A stretch of DNA of 64,000 bases from Acidobacteriota bacterium (GTDB taxonomy: Bacteria; Acidobacteriota; Terriglobia; UBA7540): assembly GCA_021817045.1 (NCBI GenBank), contig JAKAWG010000011.1:1-64000 (forward strand). Direction: 5' to 3'. The stretch's first letter is position 1. Each line of letters begins with the position of its first letter. Below, piece by piece: positions 48,197-56,568 of this stretch. The position numbers and the translations under genes are program-made. Below the pieces are notes generated by a model. The model saw only the letters and a program-made list of their open reading frames with translations. It had not been told where the DNA came from and did no database searches.

Positions 48197-49684
48197 ATGG
48201 CTTTAAACGCCAAATGGGTGCCAATGAAGTGGCCGTGCGGGCCGTTGCCGATTGCACTTCTACACAAGTCCAAGAGCGGTGCGCCCGGCCTGGGGCAGAC
48301 GCTTGAAGCCTGGCTGCAACCATCGACCTTGGAATTTCTTAAAGGAAGCCCGGTCAACAGCCTGGTTATCGATTGGGCCGCCGGTGGCCCGGAGGATTCA
48401 CGTCAGCAGCGTGCCGTTGGCCCGCTTTTGCAAGCGGGCCGCAAGCTGGGCATCAGTTTTGTCGGTCGGATCACGGTGATGGAAAACGTAGCGCGAGCCA
48501 CAGCAGCGGCGCGTGCCGCTGGTCTTTCAGCCGTCATTTTGGAGCAGCCTCAAGTTCAAGCCCTGGATTTGCCGGTCATTTTGCAATTTCCCAGGGATCA
48601 GGTCGAGTGGCGCGCAACTTCTGCGATCTTCAGTTCGACGGGTAACGTTTGGCCGGGAGTAAAGCTTAAGACCATGGAGGGAGACACGGCCATTGCCGGA
48701 CCGACAGGCGTGCCTTGGGTGAACTCGAACGGCTGGTTCTCACTTTTGGCTCGTGAAATGGCTCCGGGGAAAGTGCTTTGGCTGGACGTTGATCCCCCGG
48801 CCTCTGTCGGCGCCTCGCATCCGGAGGAGTACTGCCTGGCGGTTGCCGACGCTCGCGTTTATGCCAGCCGCTGGATCATTTCCTTGGATGATGAGATGCG
48901 TGCAGCGGTGTTGAAAAGAGAGACCCGGGCGATGGACGCCTGGACCCACATGTGCGAAACGATTTCCTTTTTTGAGAGCCACTCGGACTGGAGCGCGTAC
49001 AAGCCGATGGGTGTTCTCGCCGTCATTTCGGATTTTCGTGGAGAGAATGCGTTCATGGGCGGGGAAGTGCTGAATCTTCTCAATCGCCGCCAGGTTCAGT
49101 TTTTGATCATGGACCGCCCGCGAGCGCTTTCAAAGCCCATCAAAGGGCTGAAAGCTATTCTCTGGGTAGACGCGGCATCGCCCAACGCCCCGCAGCATGC
49201 ACACCTGCTCGCTTTCGTCCGGCAGGGCGGCTTATTGATTGCGGCGACCTACTGGGGCCCGTCGAGGGTGAAGCCTTACAAATACGACTGGTTATTCGGT
49301 TATGATGTATACGGCGTGGATAAAGGGAGAATTGTGGTGCCTGAAAAAGGGTTTCAGGACCCGTATGAGGTAGCGAGGGCTACCCATCTTCTGGTGGGTC
49401 GCCGGAATGATCTCGTCCGCCTTTACAATCCTGCAACCACGAACTGTTATCCAAGTATTGATTCCGAGCGCCACAAACAATTGGTGCAAGTTCTAAACTA
49501 TTCAACGAAGCCTGCTGACTATGTGACCGTCTGGGTGAACGCTGGCGCATCGTCCGCGAGGCTTTGGAGCCCAGTGCGGCAAGATTCTTCTGTTGTCAAG
49601 TATGTCGCGGCCAGCGACGGCACGGACCTCGATCTTCCCACGTTCGCGGTTAACTGCGCGGTCGAGTTTGAGAGGTTGCCATGA
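48197..49684 (+). CDS. Hypothetical protein, first gene of the DUF362-ApbE-hydrolase cluster
   Basis: A 495-residue protein I do not recognise. There is no clear signal peptide and only a weak ribosome-binding site. The first half alternates strands and helices like a barrel (LVIDWAAGGPEDSRQQRAV, ISFVGRITVMENVARATAAA, AVILEQPQV). The second half reads like a class I amidotransferase-like fold, as in beta-galactosidase trimerisation domains: GVLAVISDFRGENAFMGGEV, KAILWVDAASPNAPQ, LLAFVRQGGLLIAATYWG. An inactive or divergent glycosidase is one possibility. Its stop overlaps the DUF362 start (ATGA), so they are coupled. The tail VKYVAASDGTDLDLPTFAVN looks like a small beta domain. Confidence 0.6.
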   Translation: MALNAKWVPMKWPCGPLPIALLHKSKSGAPGLGQTLEAWLQPSTLEFLKGSPVNSLVIDWAAGGPEDSRQQRAVGPLLQAGRKLGISFVGRITVMENVARATAAARAAGLSAVILEQPQVQALDLPVILQFPRDQVEWRATSAIFSSTGNVWPGVKLKTMEGDTAIAGPTGVPWVNSNGWFSLLAREMAPGKVLWLDVDPPASVGASHPEEYCLAVADARVYASRWIISLDDEMRAAVLKRETRAMDAWTHMCETISFFESHSDWSAYKPMGVLAVISDFRGENAFMGGEVLNLLNRRQVQFLIMDRPRALSKPIKGLKAILWVDAASPNAPQHAHLLAFVRQGGLLIAATYWGPSRVKPYKYDWLFGYDVYGVDKGRIVVPEKGFQDPYEVARATHLLVGRRNDLVRLYNPATTNCYPSIDSERHKQLVQVLNYSTKPADYVTVWVNAGASSARLWSPVRQDSSVVKYVAASDGTDLDLPTFAVNCAVEFERLP

Positions 49685-50883
49685 CGAGGAAAACGGGTTG
49701 TTCCCGCAGGGAATTTCTTGGTGCAATCGCTGCGACGGCTGGCGCGTACATGGCTCGTCCGGTGGAGGCTTTCTCCAGGCCCGCGCCGGCCAGTCCTGTG
49801 ACCATCGGCTTATGTCGCGAATACACCCCGCACGTGGTGGACGTGCTTTCGACCATGTTCGATCAACTCGGTGGACTGGAAGGACTGGTTCGCGGAAGAA
49901 CTGTGGCCATCAAACTCAATCTTACCGGTGACGCCACCGACCGCTTTCACTACATGCCGCCCGAAATGACCCATTGGGTTCACCCGCAGGTCATCTGGGC
50001 CACCGTTCATCTTTTGGGACGGGCGGGAGCGCGACGCATCCGGCTGCTGGAAAGCCCGATGTCTACGGTCGAGCCACTCCCGGAATTTATGGTCCACGCG
50101 GGTTGGGAGCCGCGAGAATTCCTGAGCGCCGCGCCGTGCGTGGAATTTGAGAACACCAACTATTTGGGCAGCTTCAAGACGTACGCTACCTTTTGGGTTC
50201 CCAACGGCGGTTGGTTGTACAAAGGCTACGATCTTAATCAGTCCTATAAAGACTGCGACGTCTTCGTTTCGCTCGCCAAGCTAAAGGAACATACGACCGC
50301 TGGTATCACCCTCTCGATGAAGAACTGCTTCGGCATCACCCCTTGCACGATTTATGGTGATGACGTTCCCGAGGACGAGCCCGGCCTTTTCCCAAACGGG
50401 GGGCGCGGACCATTCCACGGTGGGAATCGATTGCCTCCGAAGAGCGCTCCTCCGCCGGTTGATCCGCATGGGTGGTCACACGTTCCGGGCTATCGCGTTC
50501 CGCGGGTAACTGCGGACTTGGTGGCAGCGCGGCCCGTACATCTGGCGGTCATCGACGGCATTCACACCATAACGGGAGGCGAGTTGCCGGGGTACAAGGG
50601 AGTTCGCACGGTTCATCCGGGAGTCTTGGTGGCTGGCCGTAACTGCGTGTGTACGGACGCGGTTGCCACGGCAGTCATGGGATTCAACCCCATGTCCATG
50701 CATGGCACGCCGCCGTTCCAGGCTTGTGACAATATGATGGCATTGGCGGAGCAACTGGGCGTTGGAACGCCCGACCTGGAGAGGATTGAGGTGTTAGGGA
50801 CGCCCATTTCGAAGGCTCGTTTTCCGTTTCCTCCCGTGTTTCAAAGCTTCGGGGGACTGTACACTCGCCGGTCACCCTCCTAA
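49681..50883 (+). CDS. DUF362 domain protein, Tat-exported
   Basis: A 400-residue protein with a Tat leader (SRREFLGAIAATAGAYMA, residues 8-25). The DUF362 core is visible: GRTVAIKLNLTGDATDRF, VIWATVHLLGRAGARRIRLL, CDVFVSLAKLKEHTTAGITL, SMKNCFGITPC, and near the end LAVIDGIHTITGGELPGYKG with CVCTDAVATAVMGFNP. DUF362 proteins are uncharacterised and some are fused to ferredoxin domains; no Fe-S motif is present here. The leader and the ApbE neighbour suggest a redox role outside the cytoplasm, which is inference. It overlaps the preceding stop by 4 nt. Confidence 0.85.
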   Translation: MTRKTGCSRREFLGAIAATAGAYMARPVEAFSRPAPASPVTIGLCREYTPHVVDVLSTMFDQLGGLEGLVRGRTVAIKLNLTGDATDRFHYMPPEMTHWVHPQVIWATVHLLGRAGARRIRLLESPMSTVEPLPEFMVHAGWEPREFLSAAPCVEFENTNYLGSFKTYATFWVPNGGWLYKGYDLNQSYKDCDVFVSLAKLKEHTTAGITLSMKNCFGITPCTIYGDDVPEDEPGLFPNGGRGPFHGGNRLPPKSAPPPVDPHGWSHVPGYRVPRVTADLVAARPVHLAVIDGIHTITGGELPGYKGVRTVHPGVLVAGRNCVCTDAVATAVMGFNPMSMHGTPPFQACDNMMALAEQLGVGTPDLERIEVLGTPISKARFPFPPVFQSFGGLYTRRSPS

Positions 50884-51020
50884 CTCTGGCAAGCTATGCG
50901 CACGGACAAAAGTTACGAGCGCAGCAAACCACACCTTACTCCCCACCTTACCAAGAGCCTGCCCTGAAGCGGCAGCGAAGGGAGGGGACCGGAGGCGGTA
51001 CGGTTAGGAAGCCTGCATTG

Positions 51021-52073
51021 ATGTCCGCGCGTAGAAGAAACAACACGGCTCCGGGCCGCACCACAAAACGGTCTCATCAACGTTTCCTCCGAACCCTCCG
51101 CTCCTCACTGGTCCGATACGAAAATGCCCATGAAGCCATGGGGACCGTTTTTACCGTGGTCGCTTATGGACTGAAGTGCGCCTCTCTGGATGAGACAGTG
51201 GACCAGGCTTTCCGGGAAGTCGATCGCATGGATGGCCAGTTGAGCCATTACAAGCCGGCGAGCGAACTTTCCATCGTTAACCGCGAGGCTTACGGGCGAA
51301 CTGTCATTGTGGGGCCGGAATTGTTTAGGCTTCTCGAAGATTCTCTTCGCTATAGCGAAGAAACATTCGGCGCTTTTGACGTAACGGCTGGCCACTTAAT
51401 GAAATCGTGGGGGTTCTTTCTTGGGCTTGGCCGTGTGCCGTCGCGAGCCAAATTAGCCGAAGCTCGGGAGCGAGTTGGCTATCAGCACGTCAAGCTGGAT
51501 GCGCCGGCTCGATCCGTTCGTTTTGACAGACGCGGAATCGAGCTTGATTTGGGCGCAATCGGCAAAGGCTACGCGGTTGATCGCGTGATCGAAATCCTGC
51601 GCGAGGCCGGGATCGAGCGAGCGTGCGTTTCGAGCGGTTCGAGCACCATTTATGCGCTCGGGTCGCCGCCGGGCGAGAGAGGATGGAAGGTCGCGGTGCG
51701 CAATCCTCTTGGCGGTGCGCAACCGGCATCCATTTTGCGACTCCAAAACCTCGCACTGTCCGTTTCCGCATGTTGCGAGAAATTCTTCGAGTCGAGCGGC
51801 AAGACCTACGGCCACATAATGGACCCGCGCGCGGGTACGCCAGCCGGAAATCTCCTCATGAGCATGGCCATCTCGCCTTCAGCGACCGATAGCGATGCCT
51901 TGTCAACAGCCTTCTTCGTGGGAGGTGTGAATCGGAGCCGGGAATACCTTCAGCACCATCCTAACCGCGGTGCGATTTTCTATTTGCGAACACGCTTCGG
52001 CCGCGCCTTCCGGCGGCTTGTCCTGAACTCAAAATTTTCTGCCGGTAGCTTTCTAAACATTGAGGAGGAATAG
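51021..52073 (+). CDS. apbE: FAD:protein FMN transferase (ApbE family)
   Basis: A 350-residue enzyme that attaches FMN covalently to a threonine of target proteins, using FAD. Family motifs: MGTVFTVVAYG, VDRMDGQLSHYKPASELSIV (FAD-binding start), FGAFDVTAGHLMKSWGFF, IELDLGAIGKGYAVDRVIEI and GHIMDPRAGTPAGN, plus SATDSDALSTAFFVGG (metal-binding Asp region). The ATG at 51021 is one codon inside a TTG start. There is no clear signal peptide or lipobox, although the basic N-terminus (RRRNNTAP...KRSHQRFLR) is unusual. The cluster has no obvious FMN-binding-domain target. Confidence 0.9.
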   Translation: MSARRRNNTAPGRTTKRSHQRFLRTLRSSLVRYENAHEAMGTVFTVVAYGLKCASLDETVDQAFREVDRMDGQLSHYKPASELSIVNREAYGRTVIVGPELFRLLEDSLRYSEETFGAFDVTAGHLMKSWGFFLGLGRVPSRAKLAEARERVGYQHVKLDAPARSVRFDRRGIELDLGAIGKGYAVDRVIEILREAGIERACVSSGSSTIYALGSPPGERGWKVAVRNPLGGAQPASILRLQNLALSVSACCEKFFESSGKTYGHIMDPRAGTPAGNLLMSMAISPSATDSDALSTAFFVGGVNRSREYLQHHPNRGAIFYLRTRFGRAFRRLVLNSKFSAGSFLNIEEE

Positions 52074-52120
52074 CCCTCCGATTATCACAAGAGCAATTGT
52101 CGGCGGGTTCGGAGGTAATC

Positions 52121-54838
52121 GTGAAAAGGCGTTCATTTCTTAAGGCGGTAGCGGGTTTTGTTCCTGGCGTGGCGCTAGCGAGCAACCTGGCTGATGCCTC
52201 CGCTCAAGTTGCTGGACCAGAAAAAGCTGAAGATGAGAACCTTTGTGGCTTGGCGCGCGAGCTTGCCCAAGAGAAACGGACGGTAGTGGGCGTGTTGCGC
52301 GATCCCGTATTTGCCGGCCATGAAGTCCCATCGAGTTTGCGGCCAGAGCACTTCCAGCAGACGTGGGGAACGAAGGAGAACATTCGGGTCGTATTTCTGG
52401 ACAAGGACCAAATCCGCTCCTATTCCATTCTCTTCAAGAGCAGGATGGACATTCTGGTTTACCCCTATGGCGAGATGTACCCAATGGACATGTTCCCAGT
52501 ATGCTCGGGAAGCGGGCTCGCGCACTTCCTCAAACGTGGAGGCGCGGTGCTCACTACGGGAGGGGTTCCGTTTGCTCAGCCGGTCAGTGACGAAGGCAAA
52601 CCTCCCCTCGACGATTCGCCCCCACCCGGCGACTTGAATCTTGACAACGTTCTTTACGTGCGTTGGGTCGCGCCGCTCGGCTACAAGTATTATGTTCATC
52701 CCTATCAACCTACGGTGACGCGCGTTAACCAGGACTATCTTCCTGAAGTGCCGTCTGACATTGACGTTGCGGGCTGCCAGCTTGGAATTGTGGCCAACAA
52801 CAGCTCCCATGCTCCTGTTCCGAAGCCTTCCCATGGCAACACATTTCCGGAGCGGTATCCGGCCCGGCAGGTCACTCCGCTTTTGTGGGGAGCCGATAAA
52901 TACGGCCAAATCCTGACCACGAATGCCTTGCTGATTCAGGATTTTGAGGATGGTAGCCGCCGCATCCACATAGCCCATCAGGCGGAGCCGCACCCTCTCT
53001 CGCCAGGCTCTCCCGCTTTTTCGGCTTTGATGGATGCGCTGCTCAACTTGCTGACAAACCGCGTGATCGTTCAAAGCGTAGAAACGAACTACGCGTGTTT
53101 CCGGCAGCACGAGCCGGTCGTCGTGAGGGCCGGACTGGTGAGCTTTGAGCCGGAAGACACCGAAGCGGAGCTTGTGCTGGAAATTCGCGCGAACGGCGAA
53201 ACTGTGGACTTACACACCGAGTCTCTGCCGCTTCCCGCGAAGCAGAGTGTGGTCAAAGAATGGCATTGGACGCCTGAAAGCTTTGAATCTGATGAATATG
53301 AAGTGTTGGTGAAAGTGCGGCGGGGCGGCCAGACCGTCTCCTCGGGTGAGAACGGATTCGTGGTTTGGAAAGACGCCGTGATTCGAAAAGGGCCGAGCGT
53401 CGGCATACAAGGACAGTACTTCCGTATTGGAGACTCGGAATCCTTTTTCTTTGGTACGAACTATTACGAGTCAACGCACGGCTGCATCATGTGGTACCGG
53501 CCGAATATGAAACGCATTGCCGCCGATCTGCGGCAGATGCGCGGCTGCGGGGTGAATTACATCCGTCCGCACTACCATCACCTCAAGTGGTTCAAGGATT
53601 ACCTGCTCTTCGAGCATGGCAAGCTGTTCCCGTTTTTCGCCTCGCTCGAGGACGTAGACAGTCCGATGCCCGATGAACGGATCTGGCGGAACTGGGACGC
53701 CATCATCTATCTTTGTCAGAAATTCGGGATCGTCTACGGCGGCGATTTATTTACGCTTGTGCCGGAAGAGATGGGCGATCCGCGCGGCTGGTCTCCGTTT
53801 ATAGAGAGTGTCGATTGTCCTGAAAAGCGCGCGGTTGAGCAGGAATTCCTGCGGCGCATCAATTTACGCTACATGGCCGTCCCTGGCATTTCGTGGGATT
53901 TGTGGAATGAGCCGACCGTGCCGCTGAAAGCCTTGCAGCGTTGGACCCAGGCAATGCGACAGACTTTTGAGAGTACAGGAGTACACCGCTACGTCACCGT
54001 GGGCGGCGCGACCGGCGAGAAATTAGGAGACGCCGTGGACTATCTGGCGCTGCATGGCTTGGTTTCCAAAGTTCGTGACACAGTAAACCAGTCGACCACG
54101 CCGGTGATGATGCAGGAAGTGTGGATGCGTCATCGCGAGAACCTGCCGGATGAGTTGGCCCAGGGGGAAGACATGCGAGAGTGTATTCTGGCGTCCGTCA
54201 AGAATGGCTTCTGCGGATTCGCGCCGTGGTCCTGGACGCGCCAGATGTGCCTCTGGCAGGATTCCTACGTACACTACCCCGCCATTCGCATGGAGAGCCG
54301 GGACGACCGGCTGGGCGCTCAAACCCACGACGACGCGACCATTAAGCCGGCGGGCCAGGTCTTTCTTAATCTTGCCGTGCTGTTGCGCACCGTCCGTTTT
54401 GTCAGCTTCGATCATTCGACCGGGCGGGTCGCCACCGACCGCGGAGAAATTCGCGTGACATTGAGGAATGGTGAGCAGTCATCAGCCTATTCGCTCTACC
54501 ACGTTTCTGGAGACCGCTGCTGCGCGGCAATGGCACAGACATCGGCCTCTTGGGATGGGAAGCCGCTCATCTCAGGCCCCGCGGGTGGGTACGTCTACGT
54601 CTTCTGCGAAGACGGTTCCGATCTTTTGGGGGCTAAGCGGATTTACGCAAAGTCTGAGTCGCCGGGAAAGCTGGTGTTTGAAGGCCGCGCCACCGACCCA
54701 CGCTCGGTTACGCTCTTGGATATGTCGCCGTTCGGGAACAAGTCGCTCGAAACGCTCTCATGGAATCGCGGGCCAAATGGCATGGAGGTGATGATTTTGC
54801 CTACGTGCCAAGCCTATTGGGTTCGGGCGGAGTGGTGA
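52121..54838 (+). CDS. Exported clan GH-A-like glycoside hydrolase, multi-domain
   Basis: A 905-residue protein with a Tat leader (KRRSFLKAVAGFVPGVALAS). GTG at 52121 was chosen over TTG at 52097 because GGAGG lies 5 nt upstream. Domains: an amidotransferase-like region (MDILVYPYGEMYPM, LAHFLKRGGAVLTTGG, about 95-170), a beta-sandwich near 330-430, then a TIM barrel starting FFFGTNYYESTHG. The barrel shows the GH-A acid/base motif SWDLWNEPTV (Glu near 597), a candidate nucleophile in VMMQEVWMRH (Glu near 666) and FAPWSWTRQM. The C-terminus is another beta domain. It resembles GH5/GH2/GH42 relatives, but no family fits clearly. Last gene of the cluster. Confidence 0.75.
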   Translation: MKRRSFLKAVAGFVPGVALASNLADASAQVAGPEKAEDENLCGLARELAQEKRTVVGVLRDPVFAGHEVPSSLRPEHFQQTWGTKENIRVVFLDKDQIRSYSILFKSRMDILVYPYGEMYPMDMFPVCSGSGLAHFLKRGGAVLTTGGVPFAQPVSDEGKPPLDDSPPPGDLNLDNVLYVRWVAPLGYKYYVHPYQPTVTRVNQDYLPEVPSDIDVAGCQLGIVANNSSHAPVPKPSHGNTFPERYPARQVTPLLWGADKYGQILTTNALLIQDFEDGSRRIHIAHQAEPHPLSPGSPAFSALMDALLNLLTNRVIVQSVETNYACFRQHEPVVVRAGLVSFEPEDTEAELVLEIRANGETVDLHTESLPLPAKQSVVKEWHWTPESFESDEYEVLVKVRRGGQTVSSGENGFVVWKDAVIRKGPSVGIQGQYFRIGDSESFFFGTNYYESTHGCIMWYRPNMKRIAADLRQMRGCGVNYIRPHYHHLKWFKDYLLFEHGKLFPFFASLEDVDSPMPDERIWRNWDAIIYLCQKFGIVYGGDLFTLVPEEMGDPRGWSPFIESVDCPEKRAVEQEFLRRINLRYMAVPGISWDLWNEPTVPLKALQRWTQAMRQTFESTGVHRYVTVGGATGEKLGDAVDYLALHGLVSKVRDTVNQSTTPVMMQEVWMRHRENLPDELAQGEDMRECILASVKNGFCGFAPWSWTRQMCLWQDSYVHYPAIRMESRDDRLGAQTHDDATIKPAGQVFLNLAVLLRTVRFVSFDHSTGRVATDRGEIRVTLRNGEQSSAYSLYHVSGDRCCAAMAQTSASWDGKPLISGPAGGYVYVFCEDGSDLLGAKRIYAKSESPGKLVFEGRATDPRSVTLLDMSPFGNKSLETLSWNRGPNGMEVMILPTCQAYWVRAEW

Positions 54839-54845
54839 GGAATTG

Positions 54846-56354
54846 TTATCCAAGGACGTCAACGATCTGGTGGAGCATGTGCAAGTCCACATGGTCGCGA
54901 ATCAGCGAGGCCAACAGGTTGAGACATTCCTCGGCGGGCGGCGAACCATGATGATTCAGCGGCTCCCAGCCACGCCTTTCTCTCAAGCGGTTGAGCAAGC
55001 AGCGGCGGAACACGGGTGCGTCGAACAATCCGTGCAGGTAAGTTCCCCAGACTGAATCGTCGCTGGACGCCGCGCCCTCAAATTCGTCGACCGCCATCCG
55101 CCGTCGCTCGACGACTTTGAAAACCGGTGCGCAGGAATCTGCTCGCACCGTTCGTCCCATGTGAATTTCATAGGCGCGCACAGGCGTCTGGAATGCCAGG
55201 TGGATAGCTTGCACTTGCGCGGTCGTTTTTTGAGATTCGAAATTGGTTACGACGTGGAGCAAACCGAGCCCTGGCATGGAGGGTGTCACCGATTCGACAC
55301 CGGCAGGGTCTCGCAGCTCCTGCCCCAACATTTGATACCCTCCGCAAATGCCGGCCACCGCCGCGCCAGCAGCGTGGCAATCGAGTATATACTTTGCCAG
55401 CCCCGTCCTCCTGAAATGTTGAAGGTCCGCCATGGTGCTTTTCGAACCGGGTAATATGATGAGGTCCGGCACAGAACTGGCACTCTCCGGCGGGCGCATG
55501 ACGTATCCCAGGCTCACGTCTGGCTCCGTTTCAAAACACTCGAAATCCGTCGAGTTGGAAATGTGAGGAGGAAGCACGACCTGAATGTTGAGCCGGTGAG
55601 ATTCAGGGGTCTGCGGTTCCGGCGGCTTGGGCGCATGCAGCCCGTCCTCTTCAGGCACAGCGAGACCGGGGGCAAACGGGACCACACCGAGCACTTTTTT
55701 CCCGGTCTTGGCTTCCAGGAAGTCGACTCCGCCTTGAAGAAGCGAACGCTCGCCACGAAATTTGTTAATCAGAAATCCTTTCACCAGCGATCTTTCCTCG
55801 GCTGTGAGCAACTCCAGGGTTCCCACCAGCCAAGCGAAAACTCCGCCCGGATTGATGTCACCAACAAGAATCACCGGGGCGCCGATCATTTGCGCCACGG
55901 CCATATTGACGATGTCAAAAGGACGGAGGTTGATTTCGGCCGGGCTTCCGGCTCCCTCGATCACAACCAGATCGAATTGGCTGGAAAGTGTGTTGAACGA
56001 GCTTTGGATGATCTCGCGCAGCCTCGGCTGAAAAGCGTGATATTCGCTCGCAGCCATCACGCCTGCAGGCTTGCCCAACACGACGACCTGTGCTCCCTTC
56101 TCAGCCGCGGGCTTTAACAAAATCGGGTTCATCTCAACGCTCGGCTCGATGCCGCACACTTGGGCCTGAAACGCCTGAGCGCGCCCGATCTCTCCGCCGT
56201 CAGCAGTGACAAAGGAGTTGTTCGACATGTTTTGCGCCTTGAAGGGAGCAACGCGAAAACCTCTTTGCCGAAAGTAGGCGCACAAGGCAGCGGCAATCAC
56301 GCTCTTGCCCACATAAGAGCCCGTACCCTGAACCATCACCTTCTTGGCATTCAC
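54846..56354 (-). CDS. cobQ: Cobyric acid synthase CobQ
   Basis: A 502-residue glutamine-dependent amidase that amidates the four remaining side chains of adenosylcobyrinic acid a,c-diamide. The N-terminal dethiobiotin-synthetase-like ATPase has VQGTGSYVGKSVIAAALC, APFKAQNMSNNSFVT and EGAGSPAEINL. The C-terminal amidotransferase half has nucleophile Cys in GICGGYQMLGQ (near residue 336), YEIHMGRT and GTYLHGLF with the catalytic His. The GTG at 56354 was chosen because homology starts at once; the frame upstream to 56426 is repeat DNA. It is separated from the receptor gene by about 215 bp containing that repeat. Confidence 0.9.
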   Translation of the reverse strand: MNAKKVMVQGTGSYVGKSVIAAALCAYFRQRGFRVAPFKAQNMSNNSFVTADGGEIGRAQAFQAQVCGIEPSVEMNPILLKPAAEKGAQVVVLGKPAGVMAASEYHAFQPRLREIIQSSFNTLSSQFDLVVIEGAGSPAEINLRPFDIVNMAVAQMIGAPVILVGDINPGGVFAWLVGTLELLTAEERSLVKGFLINKFRGERSLLQGGVDFLEAKTGKKVLGVVPFAPGLAVPEEDGLHAPKPPEPQTPESHRLNIQVVLPPHISNSTDFECFETEPDVSLGYVMRPPESASSVPDLIILPGSKSTMADLQHFRRTGLAKYILDCHAAGAAVAGICGGYQMLGQELRDPAGVESVTPSMPGLGLLHVVTNFESQKTTAQVQAIHLAFQTPVRAYEIHMGRTVRADSCAPVFKVVERRRMAVDEFEGAASSDDSVWGTYLHGLFDAPVFRRCLLNRLRERRGWEPLNHHGSPPAEECLNLLASLIRDHVDLHMLHQIVDVLG

Positions 56355-56568
56355 GGTCGACTCTGCACAGCGCGGCGGAACTGCCGCGACCGAAAGTGGA
56401 TTCTCCGCGTTCTCCGTGCCTCCCAAGCTTTAACGCCGAGAGCACGAAGGGTCTCCGTGGCCTCTGTGTTGGGTCTTGCACGAGCACGGAGAGCACTGAG
56501 CAAGCCGCTGCAACTGAAGAGCGACCCACGATCCACCGTGAAAAGAACTGGTGTATTTGTGATGGGTG

